Origin: an uncultured Acholeplasmatales bacterium
GTDB taxonomy: Bacteria > Bacillota_I > Bacilli_A > ML615J-28 > CAG-698
Direction of reading: 5' to 3'
Length of the DNA stretch: 62,654 nucleotides
Assembly: GCA_937877075.1 (NCBI GenBank)
Contig: CALEGD010000005.1
Span: forward strand, 1-62,654
A program made the translations under genes and the position numbers. The notes beneath the pieces were generated by a model, which was not told the origin of the DNA, did no database searches, and saw only the letters and a program-made list of their open reading frames with translations. Within the stretch, counting starts at the first letter, position 1. Each line of letters starts with the position of its first letter. This document shows positions 43,855 through 54,433 of the stretch, in pieces.

Positions 43855-46800
43855 ATGAAAGTTTTTAAGAAAATACTCGGCCTACTATTAGTGTTGTCTT
43901 TATCGCTCTTAGTTAGCGCCTGTTTTAACGGAAATAAATCTGAAGAGAATGAAATAGGATTTAGTCTGATTAATGAAGGCGAAGCAGTAAAAATACTCGT
44001 TGATGGAGAGAATGAAATTGGTTCAACATCGGGAGATTATCCCGGTGTTGTCCGAGCTGCTTCTGATCTTCAAGAAGATATTGAATCAGTAACAACAAAG
44101 AAACCAATTGTATTTAGTTCAAAAGAAGAACTTAGTAAAGATGAGTTTGTGATAATTATTGGTTCTCTGGAAAAAAGTAAAATTATTCAAGAATTAATAG
44201 AAAACAAGAAAATATCAGTAACTGATATTGAAGATAAATGGGAAACATATTCACATCAATTAATTGATGATCCCTTTAATGACGGTTCGGTTAAGACAGC
44301 GTTAGTAATTATCGGAAGCGATAAAAGAGGAACAATTTTCGGAACATATAAAGTTTCGAGTTTGATTGGTGTTTCCCCATGGGCATTTTGGGTAGATCAA
44401 GAACCTAATTTTCTCGAAAATTATTTTTTTGAAAAAGGATACTATCATTTCCAAGATGAACCGACAGTTCAATATCGCGGTATTTTTATCAATGATGAAG
44501 AGGAACTTGTACAATGGGGTTTAAATTATGACAATCAAACCAGAATGGGACCTAATGTATACGAAAAAATCTTCGAATTGTTATTAAGACTTAATGCCAA
44601 TTACATTTGGCCGGCGATGCATCAAATCACCGATGCTTTCAATGATTTTGAAGGCAATCGCATTATGGCTGATTATTACGGAATTGTTGTCGGAACTAGC
44701 CACCCTGATATGTTAATGCGTAACAACGATAATGAATGGGATAGTTTTGTTGCCAGATATAGGAAAGAAAACAATTACTTTGGACCGATTGAATATGACT
44801 ATACAGTTAGTCCAGAAATTATCCGTCAATATTGGCGTGAATGCGTAAGAATGTATAAGGATTATGAAGTTCAATGGACTCTCGGTATGAGAGGTAAGCA
44901 TGACGAGGGATTTACAGCTGTAAATATAGATTCCGCACCCTGGTATGGTGATGATGTTATGCTTCTCGAACAAATTATTGAAGATCAAAGACAAATCCTC
45001 AGAGAAGAATTAAATAATCCGACTTTAGAAGATGTTTTTATGGTTTTCATTCCTTATAAAGAAGTATTAAATATTTATAATAAGGGCTTGGAAGTACCTG
45101 ATGATGTTACAATTGTTTGGGTTGATGATAACCATGGTTTCATTCGCCGTTTATCTAATCCGAAAGAACGCGAAAGAAGCGGTGGCAGCGGAGTTTATTA
45201 CCATAATTCGTATTGGGGACCAGATGATGAAAGTTATTTATGGTTAAATTCTTTCCCGTTTACATTAATGTACGAAGAAATGAATAAGGCAATCAAGTAC
45301 AAAGCAGTAAAGAATTGGGTATTAAACGTCGGCGATATCAAACCCGGCGAATTATCGATGGATTTCTACTTATCCTATGCTTATGATGCTGATAAATATG
45401 ATTCAAGTAATGTTTATGATTTTATGGATGAATGGACAAGGCGTGAATTTGGAGAAGAATATATTGATGATCTAAAATCGATTGTTAAGAGATTCGGTAA
45501 TTATACAAATGTATCGAAGTTGGAACAAATAAAGGTGGATTTATTTACAAATACTCATTATTCGGATGAGTGGGAGAAACGAATGGCTAAGTATCAAATC
45601 CTTTTGGATGATGCTGAAACGCTCTTTGAAACCTTACCTACTCATAAAAAACCAGCTTATTATCAATATGTACTCTATCAAGTAAGACAAGCTTATTATC
45701 GAAATGCGGAATTCTATTATGCGGATAAAGCCGAAACCGCCTCGCTTTATGGAGCAAATGCAACTGCTCATAATAGTTTTGAGATGTCTAGATATTTCCA
45801 TGAATTGAGTCAATATGAGAATTCATATTATACCAATGTTCTCAGTGACGGAAAATGGAACGGTCTAATTGAACCCTATAGGTTTATGCCTCCGGTTGCT
45901 GCCGGACTTGCGGAAAGCGGAGCATATCTTGAAATTAAAAATGGTGGCGGCGTTATTGTTGAAGGCGAAAGTTTCCTGAAAGACAGTTATGAATTAAAGT
46001 TCTATAAATATTCCAAAGGAAGAAAGTTCATCGATGTCTTTAATTCCGGTATCCTGCCATTTGAATTTGAAGCAACTACAAATAGATCTTGGATTAAAAT
46101 CTCAGAAACAACCGGCGAAGTGGTTGACGAAACAAGATTATGGGTTGAAATTGATTGGGATAAGTCACCGGCCGGAGTAAGCACCGGCGAAGTTACGGTA
46201 AATTATCATTATGGAACTAAAAAAATAAAAATTATTATCAATAATGATAATATTGAACTTCCCGAAAAGACTTACTTAGAACAAGACGGTTATGTTTCAA
46301 TCGAACTTGAACATTACTCTGATGAAAGAAAAACTCCCAGTGCTTATTATGAAGTTATTAAAGACTTAGGACGAATCGAAGGAGATATGGTAAGAGGTGT
46401 TTCAGACTATCTAGTCGGATTCAGTGCTTTTGAATATCTTGAAAAGGCTCCTTATTTAGAATATAATGTTCACTTCTTATCCAAGGGAACTTTTGATGCG
46501 GAAGTATATAGGCTACCGACATTAGATGCAAAGGGGAAAATTAGGTTTGCTGTTCAGGTAGATAACCAAAAACCGATTATTCTTGAAGGAGTAAATGATT
46601 CTGGTGTAGGAAGTTTTGATTGGGAAGACGGAATCTTCCAACAAATATTTAAACATCAGTTTAGAATAAGTATCAATGAAGCCGGACTTCATAAAATCAA
46701 ACTTTATATGATAGATTCTTATCTGACCTTTGATAAAATGGTTTTTTATACCGAAGGTCATCCTGATTCATATTTAGGACCGGATGAAAGCTATAATTCA

Positions 46801-48252
46801 AGTTTCAATACCGAAGCTTATAAAAAAACTTATTATGATAGATTTTATAGTAATGAATTTTTGCCGACAAGAGAAAGAGATCTTACTCTTGAATGGGGAG
46901 AAGGTTATTTTGTTGGTGAAGATAAGATTTTAATTGAAACTGAAACTGCAATGGAGAATTCTCCTTATGCCTATACTACAAATCCTATTAATGACGGTTG
47001 GGTTTTGGCGAGAAATAGAGACGGTTATACGATGAGAACCCGTCATGATCATACGAATTATTTAGGTCAGAATGAAATTGCACCGACCCTAAATTATAAA
47101 CTTTATATCAATGAACCTGGTGTTTATAATGTTTGGTTATTACAAAACGCACCTATGCCTTCATCCTCAACCTTTACTTTATCGGTAAATAATATCGAAC
47201 GATTAAGGGTTCGCGGACTCTTTAATTATTCAACCGAAGAGGTTTTTACATGGAAGAAGGTCGGGTCGATAGTATTAGTGGACGGTCAACAAACCCTCAA
47301 TATATTAGCCAATAATACCGGCTTTATAATTGATAAAATTTATCTGACCAAAACATCGGAGAACCCCAGTAATTCAAAGCCTTATCCAACTGTGAGGGCA
47401 TCATATTTAGGAAATATTAATCAGAAGAAAAAGCTGCTTGACGCTTTAATTATGTATAATGATGTGGATAATATCGCGGTTGGTACAGAGGTAGGAACTT
47501 ATAATATGCAAGCAAAAACCGCCTTTCTAGAAAGTTATAACGAAGTAGTAAGGCTTTATAGTTCAATTGAAGCTTTAGATAATGAAGTTGTTGATGAAGC
47601 AATCCTCGACTTAGGAAATAAACATGGAGTTCTGATTAACTCTCAAGTAAAAGTTGATGGTACCGGTCACGAATATATATTGTATGAAGACTTTAGCTTG
47701 TATCATACCGGTTATCGACCCTTTAACTTAAAAACTAATCTAATTGACGGAAGTCCTAATATTAGGGTTTATCGGGACGGTGATTCGCAGTTTTTATCTG
47801 TCAGAACTTTTGCCGAGCAACAACATTTAGTTCAAAAAGCAAAATTGTATTATGATTTTCTAGAAACAATTGATGGTAAGTTTGTTGTTGAAACAAGAAC
47901 AAGCTTTAACGAAGCTATTTGGGGCTATGCAGTTTATCTTCAAGATGCAAATCACAGTAATGCTGTTTCTGTTGCTTTTGAGAATTCTAACGGAAATAAA
48001 AACATCGTTGCCTATGACGGAAATATTAAACGTGTAATTGGAAAATTTAAATTGAATGAATTCGTAGATATTAGAGTAGAAGTTGATACGATCAAACAAA
48101 AATTCAATGTCTATATAAATAATGAACTGGCTACAGATTATAGTTTTAACTTTAGAAATAAAATTTCAGAAATTAAATATTTTATGTTTGGTTCAACGGT
48201 AATTGATTCGAAATTACAATATGAATATATGAAAGTTTATCAGGAAAATTAG
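43855..48252 (+). CDS. GH115 alpha-glucuronidase lipoprotein
   Basis: A 1465-residue lipoprotein (lipobox LVSAC, Cys near residue 23). Residues ~35-620 match GH115 closely: YPGVVRAASDLQ, YRGIFINDEEEL, LRLNANYIWPAMHQ, WTLGMRGKHDEGF, VWVDDNHGFIRRLSNPKER and GGSGVYYHNSYWG. Residues ~680-1000 correspond to the family's C-terminal beta domains, and ~1280-1465 form a LamG-like module like those of the previous protein. GH115 enzymes remove terminal or internal 1,2-linked (4-O-methyl-)glucuronic acid from glucuronoxylan and from arabinogalactans. Lipid anchoring puts this step at the cell surface. Two adjacent ATG codons exist; 43855 has the better distance from AGGAGA. Confidence 0.93.
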   Translation: MKVFKKILGLLLVLSLSLLVSACFNGNKSEENEIGFSLINEGEAVKILVDGENEIGSTSGDYPGVVRAASDLQEDIESVTTKKPIVFSSKEELSKDEFVIIIGSLEKSKIIQELIENKKISVTDIEDKWETYSHQLIDDPFNDGSVKTALVIIGSDKRGTIFGTYKVSSLIGVSPWAFWVDQEPNFLENYFFEKGYYHFQDEPTVQYRGIFINDEEELVQWGLNYDNQTRMGPNVYEKIFELLLRLNANYIWPAMHQITDAFNDFEGNRIMADYYGIVVGTSHPDMLMRNNDNEWDSFVARYRKENNYFGPIEYDYTVSPEIIRQYWRECVRMYKDYEVQWTLGMRGKHDEGFTAVNIDSAPWYGDDVMLLEQIIEDQRQILREELNNPTLEDVFMVFIPYKEVLNIYNKGLEVPDDVTIVWVDDNHGFIRRLSNPKERERSGGSGVYYHNSYWGPDDESYLWLNSFPFTLMYEEMNKAIKYKAVKNWVLNVGDIKPGELSMDFYLSYAYDADKYDSSNVYDFMDEWTRREFGEEYIDDLKSIVKRFGNYTNVSKLEQIKVDLFTNTHYSDEWEKRMAKYQILLDDAETLFETLPTHKKPAYYQYVLYQVRQAYYRNAEFYYADKAETASLYGANATAHNSFEMSRYFHELSQYENSYYTNVLSDGKWNGLIEPYRFMPPVAAGLAESGAYLEIKNGGGVIVEGESFLKDSYELKFYKYSKGRKFIDVFNSGILPFEFEATTNRSWIKISETTGEVVDETRLWVEIDWDKSPAGVSTGEVTVNYHYGTKKIKIIINNDNIELPEKTYLEQDGYVSIELEHYSDERKTPSAYYEVIKDLGRIEGDMVRGVSDYLVGFSAFEYLEKAPYLEYNVHFLSKGTFDAEVYRLPTLDAKGKIRFAVQVDNQKPIILEGVNDSGVGSFDWEDGIFQQIFKHQFRISINEAGLHKIKLYMIDSYLTFDKMVFYTEGHPDSYLGPDESYNSSFNTEAYKKTYYDRFYSNEFLPTRERDLTLEWGEGYFVGEDKILIETETAMENSPYAYTTNPINDGWVLARNRDGYTMRTRHDHTNYLGQNEIAPTLNYKLYINEPGVYNVWLLQNAPMPSSSTFTLSVNNIERLRVRGLFNYSTEEVFTWKKVGSIVLVDGQQTLNILANNTGFIIDKIYLTKTSENPSNSKPYPTVRASYLGNINQKKKLLDALIMYNDVDNIAVGTEVGTYNMQAKTAFLESYNEVVRLYSSIEALDNEVVDEAILDLGNKHGVLINSQVKVDGTGHEYILYEDFSLYHTGYRPFNLKTNLIDGSPNIRVYRDGDSQFLSVRTFAEQQHLVQKAKLYYDFLETIDGKFVVETRTSFNEAIWGYAVYLQDANHSNAVSVAFENSNGNKNIVAYDGNIKRVIGKFKLNEFVDIRVEVDTIKQKFNVYINNELATDYSFNFRNKISEIKYFMFGSTVIDSKLQYEYMKVYQEN

Positions 48253-48261
48253 GAGGCAAGT

Positions 48262-49242
48262 GTGAAAGATTTTAATAAAAGATTTTTAATATTAATTATT
48301 CTATTAGCTTCTAGTTTTCTGTTAATTGCATGTAAGGGAGAAAAGATTATCATTTCAAGCACTGCAAATAAAACTATTGCTGGTGAGACAGTGGCAATAA
48401 TTCCTAAAATCAATACCGATAAGGAGTATTCAATTTCTTGGTTTGAAAAGAAAGATGATGCCGATTGGCTTGATCTTGAAAATGAAAATGAGATATTGTA
48501 TGTAATAGACAACTATGGTGGGAAGTACTCCTATAAAGCAGTTCTGACTACAGAGGGCAAAGTTTATGAAAGTAATGTTGTTGATATAGAAATGGTTGAT
48601 ATGACAGGAGCAACCTTGGGACATAGTCCTATTGGACTTCTGGCAACAGCTAACATTGATTATAGTTATGATACCGGAGAAGCAGGATCAAAAATCATTC
48701 ATCAACCTGCCAATTCTGTTTTACATCAATATGCTTATTTCAAAGAAGTATACGGAATTAGATATGCTGTATCAGTAGATGTCGATTTAGTATCGATTAA
48801 TGGTTCCGAGCCTTATCCAAAGTCTGGAATACTAGCAGCTAGATTAAATGATAATATGATCTATTTTGCCTTTGATGCTCGTCCGACCTATGATTTTGGC
48901 GATCTTGTCATAGTAAATCATACTCCTTCCGATGGCGGTACTTGGAAATGGCCAGGAATAGTTTATAATATTCCCGGTTTAAGATTTAGGGATGGAATCG
49001 GCAACAGAATTAAAAACAAACTAACCGTGGTTAGGAATGTTGAAGATTTCTACTTCTTAATTAATGATAAATTCTTAACTCATATCAACTATCCGGGATT
49101 AAGTCAACCAACATTAGCAGGTACTTATACAATGGGACAAAATACTGAATTTAGTAATTACTTTGCTTATGTAGACGATCCCAATGATACAAATGATCAA
49201 TATGATTCTGTTTTAAAATCAGTCTTAGATTTAATGGGTTAA
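48262..49242 (+). CDS. Lipoprotein carrying the shared YPKxG module
   Basis: A 326-residue lipoprotein (lipobox LLIAC, Cys near residue 24), GTG start after TAGGAGGCAAGT. Residues ~25-110 look like an Ig-like domain (TANKTIAGETVAIIPKI...YSISWFEK). Residues ~145-310 are a beta-rich module (YAYFKEVYGIRYAVSVDVDL...EPYPKSGILAA...YFAFDARPTYDFGD...WKWPG) also found in the 34270 and 59334 proteins. There is no enzyme motif, so a binding role at the cell surface is likely. It is the last gene before a stem-loop at 49251-49284 and shares the GH115 transcript. Confidence 0.75.
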   Translation: MKDFNKRFLILIILLASSFLLIACKGEKIIISSTANKTIAGETVAIIPKINTDKEYSISWFEKKDDADWLDLENENEILYVIDNYGGKYSYKAVLTTEGKVYESNVVDIEMVDMTGATLGHSPIGLLATANIDYSYDTGEAGSKIIHQPANSVLHQYAYFKEVYGIRYAVSVDVDLVSINGSEPYPKSGILAARLNDNMIYFAFDARPTYDFGDLVIVNHTPSDGGTWKWPGIVYNIPGLRFRDGIGNRIKNKLTVVRNVEDFYFLINDKFLTHINYPGLSQPTLAGTYTMGQNTEFSNYFAYVDDPNDTNDQYDSVLKSVLDLMG

Positions 49243-49250
49243 TAGCAAAA

Positions 49251-49284
49251 AAATCCCTTTAGAAATTATCTTCTATAGGGATTT
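49251..49284 (+). terminator. Stem-loop between the 48262 gene and GH31
   Basis: AAATCCCTTTAGAA / TTCTATAGGGATTT (one mismatch), short T run. It may end the 39002 operon or act as a partial terminator, since the next gene has no obvious promoter of its own in the 40 bases left. Confidence 0.6.
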
Positions 49285-49325
49285 TAATGCTGTTTGATGT
49301 GATAAAAAATACGGAGGAAATTTTT

Positions 49326-52300
49326 TTGAATAGAATAATAAAAAGAATTGCAATTTTCTTATTATTTTTAACCGTCGGTGTAGGGTTATTACCAATTAAT
49401 CTTCGCGCAACAAATTCTATTGGAGATGTGTATTCATTTGAACAGGAGGGAAATATCTTGATTTTTAATAGCGGAATAAATCAAGTTAAAGTGGAATTAT
49501 GTACCGAAAGGACAGTTAGGATTCAACTTTCCAGAAACAGTGATGATGGGTATCGCCCTTATGATGTTCAATATTATATGGTGCAGAAAAACGCCTGGCC
49601 GACAGTGGAGCGTGCTATTACGGATGAGGGAAATTATTATTCGGTAAAAACGAATAACCTTGAAGTTCGGATTCAAAAACAACCTCTAAGAATCGGTATG
49701 TATGACTTAGAGGGCAATCTGATTTCTAAAGATAGTGATGAAACTGGAATGCACTGGAACAACAATACTGTAGGTGTCCGTAAAGAAGAAAATTTAACTA
49801 ATTCCGGTGGAATCTTCGGATTTGGTTCGGGAGATCATGGTAGACGGGAAAATTTAAATAGATATAATGAAGATTTTAATGAATTTTCGATGTCTCACGG
49901 ACGGGTTATATCGCCTTTCTTTATGAGTACGGTCGGCTATGGTATTTTTCTAAATACTATTGAAAAGAACACAATATTCTTTAGTAAAGGATCCGGTTTC
50001 CAAACCGAAGGTTATCTTGATTATTTTTTTATGTTTGGTCCGGACTTTAAAACTATTCAGAATGAATATGCGGAAGTTACCGGGAGAATGGAATTATACG
50101 GTAAGTGGGCACATGGTTTTATGTTATCGAAATATGGAAATGATAATGCCACACAAGCAGAGTTCTTAGAATGGTTACATAGACTACGCGATGAAGGCTA
50201 TCCAACCGACTCTTATGTGTTTGATTATGGCTGGCGCGGAGATGTAAGTGATAACGGTGGAAATCAAACTGGAGCCGGAGAAAAATGGGGAAAACAGATG
50301 TGGAGTAATGACATCACTAAGTTCCCCGATATCGATGCCATGCTTGAAGAAGCCAGAGACCTAGGCTTTCGTATTGGATTGCATAATAATGCCGGTACAC
50401 CGGAAGCAAGCGGAGGAGACAAACTTTATCTGGAAGAGTATGAGAGAATCTGGGTTGAATCATATATGAACAGCGTAATCAAGACCGGCTATGGTGATTG
50501 GTTCTGGCCTGATGAATTTGATGTATTGGGCTCTAATACTGCCCCGGTATTTTCTTCAAAAGGAGCTTATGAAGCTTGGAAAGAATATACGGTAGAATCA
50601 CGGCCGATGTTTATTACTCGTGGAAGCTACGCCGGTCATCATTATGCAACAGCTTGGAGCGGTGATATTAATAATACTTCGGCGGAACTGATAAATCAAA
50701 TCGGCTTTAGTTTAGATGCTGGATTAATTGGTTATTGGGCATCTTCAAATGATCTTGGCGGATTTATGAAAAAACCGACGGATGAACTATATACCAGGTG
50801 GGTAGCACAATTTGGTGCTTGGAGCGGAATTATGCGCGCTCATGGACATGATGGGCGCGAACCTTGGTTGTATGATAATACTGCTCAGGAGACTTTAAAA
50901 GAGAATTTAAGAATTCGTTATTCGCTCTACCCATATATTTATAATATGGCTTGGCAAGGTTATCGTGAGGGAGTACCGATGATGAGAGCAATGATTCTTG
51001 AAGACGGCAGTCAATACAATCCCGATGCATGGGATTTGAATAAACAGTATTATTTCGGGGACTGGTTCTTAGTCGCACCGGCTGCTGATACATCCGATAC
51101 AGTGGTATCCGTTTGGCTTCCGCCGGAAACAACTTGGTATAATTATTATACAGGAAAACGTTATGAAGGCGGAAGAGACGGAAAAACCATTACTGTAGCC
51201 GCTCCTTTAGAAGAAATACCTGTTTTTGTAAAAGCGGGAGCTATTATTCCAATGGGCCCGAATGTTAACTATGTGGATGAAGTACCTCTAGATCCTTTAA
51301 CTTTAGATATTTACCCATTAGGAACAACGACCTATACATTACACGAAGACGATGGCTTAAGTAGAAAATATCTTACTGAAAATGCCTACTCTACTACAAC
51401 TTATACAAGTATAGAAGACGGTAATAATATCTTATTTAAAATCGCTCCTCGTATAGATTATAATCCTGAAGCTTATCAACCGGATGCCAGGTCTTATAAT
51501 TTGAAGTTTAATCATCTTGGTCTGATTCACGCTGTTACCTTGAATGGTAATAATATGAATCGAGTTTATAGCCTTGATGATTATAATAATGCAGAGGAAG
51601 CCTACTGGTTAGATGAAGCTAATGAAGTATTGTATGTAAAGGTTGTTGATAACGCTCAAGAGATGACTATTTCTATTGACTCCGATGGAATTAGGAAACC
51701 CGAAGCTGGGGAAGAAAATCAAGGCATGCCACCAAAACGTATTGAAAGCGGAGATTTATTTGAACTTGAAGAAGCAACTTTCTTACCGGTAGTCGGTGGT
51801 CAAGTTGAAGCAAATAACGAATGGAAGGGTTATACTGGAAGTGGATTTGCGAAAGGATTCAAATTAGAGGGGGATGCGCTTGAGTTTAAGGTCAATATAG
51901 TTCGGGACGGTACTTATAGCCTAATACTTCGGGTCAATAACGGAAAGAAAAACAATCCGTTATATGACAGTACACCACGAACGGGGGGGTTGTATATCAA
52001 TGGAGAAAAAGTTAGCGGGCTTTCATTTACGGTTACTGATACCTGGGGAGACAGCAATAAAAATGGCATTTGGTTAAGTTATAAATTAGAAAATATCAAT
52101 TTAAAATCAGGAATGCATAATATTAAGATTGTTTCAGAAGGTCCAAACCCGGGTAATTATAATCTTGACTCCATAAAATTTGAAAGACTTGATACATCGA
52201 TTGATGCATTTAGTAATATTGAAGCGGAAAAGGCTGCAAGATTAAATAATCTGGTATTGCAAACCGAAGAAGAAGCAACATACATCTCTACTACAAATTC

Positions 52301-54188
52301 GGGTGCTTGGGCTCAGTTCAATGAAGTTAGAGGCCATAATAAAGCCGGAATTAGAATAAGATTAAAGAGTTCAACTGGTGGAAGTATTATTATTTATGAA
52401 AACGGAGTGGGAGATAAAATCCTATCTACGGTGGAATTGCCTAATGATAATAAATGGACAATTGTTGATGTAAATTGCAAAGATACCGATGCAGTTGAAA
52501 GTAATATTTATTTTGAGTTTATAGCCTTACAAGGAGAAAGTATAGATGTTTCTGTAGACTGGTTTGGTTTTGTTAGAAAAGTTAATGCTTATGAAAAAAT
52601 AAATGCAGCCTTAGCCGATTATAGAGAAGATGTTAATGTTCGAGATAATAGACTTGTTAATATCTATGACGGAAGTTGGGTAAGATTTGATGACTTTGAT
52701 TTTGGAGACGGCGGAGTTAAAACTATCCTTGTTACTGCCGCTACTCAACGTCCCGGTGGAACTATCAGTATCTATATTGATGATATGAATTCAGGAATTA
52801 AGATTGGTGAAGTAGAAATCACATCAACAGGTTCATGGACATCTACCAAGAGGTTTCTCGGAGATATTGATAATATTACGGGTATCCATGACATTTACTT
52901 TAAGTTTAACACATCAACTGGACAAGCGATATGCGACCTTTTTGATTTTCGATTTTCTAAAAATAATATCACAGTAGACTCGGAAGTAAAGGGCAGTAAT
53001 ATCTCAATTCAAGTTAGTGATGATATGGCAAACGCCGGAACAACGGTAATTTTCCAATTAGTCGGGAAAACAGAAAGAGATGAAATAGATTATATTGAAG
53101 TTAAAGATTCACTCGGGAATATTATAGAATATAATATGATTTCTGATATTAGGTATTCAATAGTAATCCCTGAAAATGTTCCGGTAAAGATTTCTGTCAA
53201 GGTATCAGATAAACCGGTGGTTGTTGAAACGGGTAGTGTTTTAGAATTAGAAGACGGTACAGGAATTACCAATGATTCAAATAATGGTTTACGTATTGAT
53301 AAGGAGTGGCCGGGATATTCCGGTTCCGGATATGTTGCCGGTTGGAAAACGGTTGGAAATTATGTTGAAGTTAGAGTTGAAATAAAAGAAACCGGAATGT
53401 ACACTTTAATCCTTAGAGGGGCAGCCGGTTTAAAGAATGAATCCAAATATGATTTAAATCCACGGACCGGTGCATTATATATAGATAATTTTAAGGTGGG
53501 TGAATTTGGGCTTCAAGTTCAAAACCACTGGGGTACATGGATTGAATATACCTTCGATCCGATTCACATTGAAGCAGGAATAAGAACAATCAGATTGGTT
53601 TCGGAGGGAAATGTTAATCCAGGTAATTACAACCTCGATCGACTAACCTTCAAGAATGGTAATGTAGTTAATAAAGCCAAACTAAAGAAATTAATTGAAG
53701 AAGTAAATAATTTAGATGAAATTAACTATACCTTTACCAGCTGGACTTCTTTACAGAACATACTAGTAAACAGTATTGCTGTTTTTAATAACGAAAGTGT
53801 CACTCAAACTCAAATTGATGAAGCATACTTTAATTTACTTTCCGCTAAAATTAATCTTGAAGAAAAAGAAATAATTTCAAAATTTGAACTTCATGTTTTA
53901 ATTGCAGAATTAATGAGTTTAAATGATGGGGATTATTCGGAAGAAACTTGGTCTGACTTACAAAATGCATTAGATTTTAGTTTTAATATCTATTATGAGG
54001 ACAATGCAACTGATGACCAAATTTATGAAGCTTATCAAAAACTTTTGAATGCACAAAATAATCTAGAAGAATTAGAAGTCGAAGAAGAACCGAAAAAACA
54101 ATCAAAATGGTGGATCTGGACAATCTGTATTATAATCACTGGTGGTATAGGAGCGACCGGAATGGCTATGTTTAGACGAAAAAAATAA
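49326..54188 (+). CDS. Membrane-anchored GH31 glycosidase with CBM6/35 and FIVAR modules
   Basis: A 1620-residue secreted protein with an N-terminal signal peptide (no lipobox) and a C-terminal anchor (WWIWTICIIITGGIGATG plus FRRKK). Residues ~30-215 are the GH31 N-domain; the barrel (~220-560) has DYGWRGD, GDWFWPDEFD with Asp396 as likely nucleophile, and ATAWSGDINNT with Asp447 as likely acid/base. A beta domain follows to ~800. Then come CBM35-, CBM6-, CBM6- and CBM35-like modules (~820-1440) and two FIVAR-like helical repeats (~1450-1590). GH31 enzymes cleave alpha-glucosyl, alpha-xylosyl or alpha-galactosyl-type bonds. TTG 49326 is chosen because GGAGG (49313-49317) precedes it; ATG 49287 abuts the stem-loop and lacks a ribosome site. 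Confidence 0.9.
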   Translation: MNRIIKRIAIFLLFLTVGVGLLPINLRATNSIGDVYSFEQEGNILIFNSGINQVKVELCTERTVRIQLSRNSDDGYRPYDVQYYMVQKNAWPTVERAITDEGNYYSVKTNNLEVRIQKQPLRIGMYDLEGNLISKDSDETGMHWNNNTVGVRKEENLTNSGGIFGFGSGDHGRRENLNRYNEDFNEFSMSHGRVISPFFMSTVGYGIFLNTIEKNTIFFSKGSGFQTEGYLDYFFMFGPDFKTIQNEYAEVTGRMELYGKWAHGFMLSKYGNDNATQAEFLEWLHRLRDEGYPTDSYVFDYGWRGDVSDNGGNQTGAGEKWGKQMWSNDITKFPDIDAMLEEARDLGFRIGLHNNAGTPEASGGDKLYLEEYERIWVESYMNSVIKTGYGDWFWPDEFDVLGSNTAPVFSSKGAYEAWKEYTVESRPMFITRGSYAGHHYATAWSGDINNTSAELINQIGFSLDAGLIGYWASSNDLGGFMKKPTDELYTRWVAQFGAWSGIMRAHGHDGREPWLYDNTAQETLKENLRIRYSLYPYIYNMAWQGYREGVPMMRAMILEDGSQYNPDAWDLNKQYYFGDWFLVAPAADTSDTVVSVWLPPETTWYNYYTGKRYEGGRDGKTITVAAPLEEIPVFVKAGAIIPMGPNVNYVDEVPLDPLTLDIYPLGTTTYTLHEDDGLSRKYLTENAYSTTTYTSIEDGNNILFKIAPRIDYNPEAYQPDARSYNLKFNHLGLIHAVTLNGNNMNRVYSLDDYNNAEEAYWLDEANEVLYVKVVDNAQEMTISIDSDGIRKPEAGEENQGMPPKRIESGDLFELEEATFLPVVGGQVEANNEWKGYTGSGFAKGFKLEGDALEFKVNIVRDGTYSLILRVNNGKKNNPLYDSTPRTGGLYINGEKVSGLSFTVTDTWGDSNKNGIWLSYKLENINLKSGMHNIKIVSEGPNPGNYNLDSIKFERLDTSIDAFSNIEAEKAARLNNLVLQTEEEATYISTTNSGAWAQFNEVRGHNKAGIRIRLKSSTGGSIIIYENGVGDKILSTVELPNDNKWTIVDVNCKDTDAVESNIYFEFIALQGESIDVSVDWFGFVRKVNAYEKINAALADYREDVNVRDNRLVNIYDGSWVRFDDFDFGDGGVKTILVTAATQRPGGTISIYIDDMNSGIKIGEVEITSTGSWTSTKRFLGDIDNITGIHDIYFKFNTSTGQAICDLFDFRFSKNNITVDSEVKGSNISIQVSDDMANAGTTVIFQLVGKTERDEIDYIEVKDSLGNIIEYNMISDIRYSIVIPENVPVKISVKVSDKPVVVETGSVLELEDGTGITNDSNNGLRIDKEWPGYSGSGYVAGWKTVGNYVEVRVEIKETGMYTLILRGAAGLKNESKYDLNPRTGALYIDNFKVGEFGLQVQNHWGTWIEYTFDPIHIEAGIRTIRLVSEGNVNPGNYNLDRLTFKNGNVVNKAKLKKLIEEVNNLDEINYTFTSWTSLQNILVNSIAVFNNESVTQTQIDEAYFNLLSAKINLEEKEIISKFELHVLIAELMSLNDGDYSEETWSDLQNALDFSFNIYYEDNATDDQIYEAYQKLLNAQNNLEELEVEEEPKKQSKWWIWTICIIITGGIGATGMAMFRRKK

Positions 54189-54209
54189 AATTGTTAAATA
54201 TATGTTTCT

Positions 54210-54240
54210 CAGCTCTTAAATACATAAAATTTAAGAGCTG
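54210..54240 (+). terminator. Stem-loop after GH31
   Basis: Perfect 12-base stem CAGCTCTTAAAT / ATTTAAGAGCTG with a seven-base loop. The T run is poor, so it may be a processing or weak termination hairpin. Confidence 0.55.
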
Positions 54241-54291
54241 AAAACTATTTTTAAATAATAAATCAATATATGGTGTCTAAAATAAAATATT

Positions 54292-54345
54292 AGGTTGACA
54301 TTAACCTTAATGTAATGTAAAATATATGTATACAAACGTTTACCA
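54292..54345 (+). promoter_or_regulatory. Sugar-importer promoter with two operators (module copy B)
   Basis: TTGACA (54295-54300), 17-base spacer, TAAAAT (54318-54323). CATTAACCTTAATG (54299-54312) and AAACGTTT (54334-54341) occupy the same relative positions as in the lacI promoter 16,600 bases upstream, and 33 consecutive bases are identical between the two. Confidence 0.8.
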
Positions 54346-54433
54346 TTGTGAATAATTTTTTAGTATTATACTTAACGATATTGATTAATCCCTGTAGAAA
54401 TTGATACTGTATAGGATTATTATTGATTTACTA

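Noticed and set aside
49287..49325. ATG 49287 as start of the GH31 gene
   Set aside because: It lies just after a stem-loop without a ribosome site, while GGAGG precedes TTG 49326, which leads directly into the signal peptide.
54210..54240. Stem-loop as an insertion-sequence end
   Set aside because: It lies directly after a gene and has no partner copy or target-site repeat; a termination or processing hairpin is simpler.
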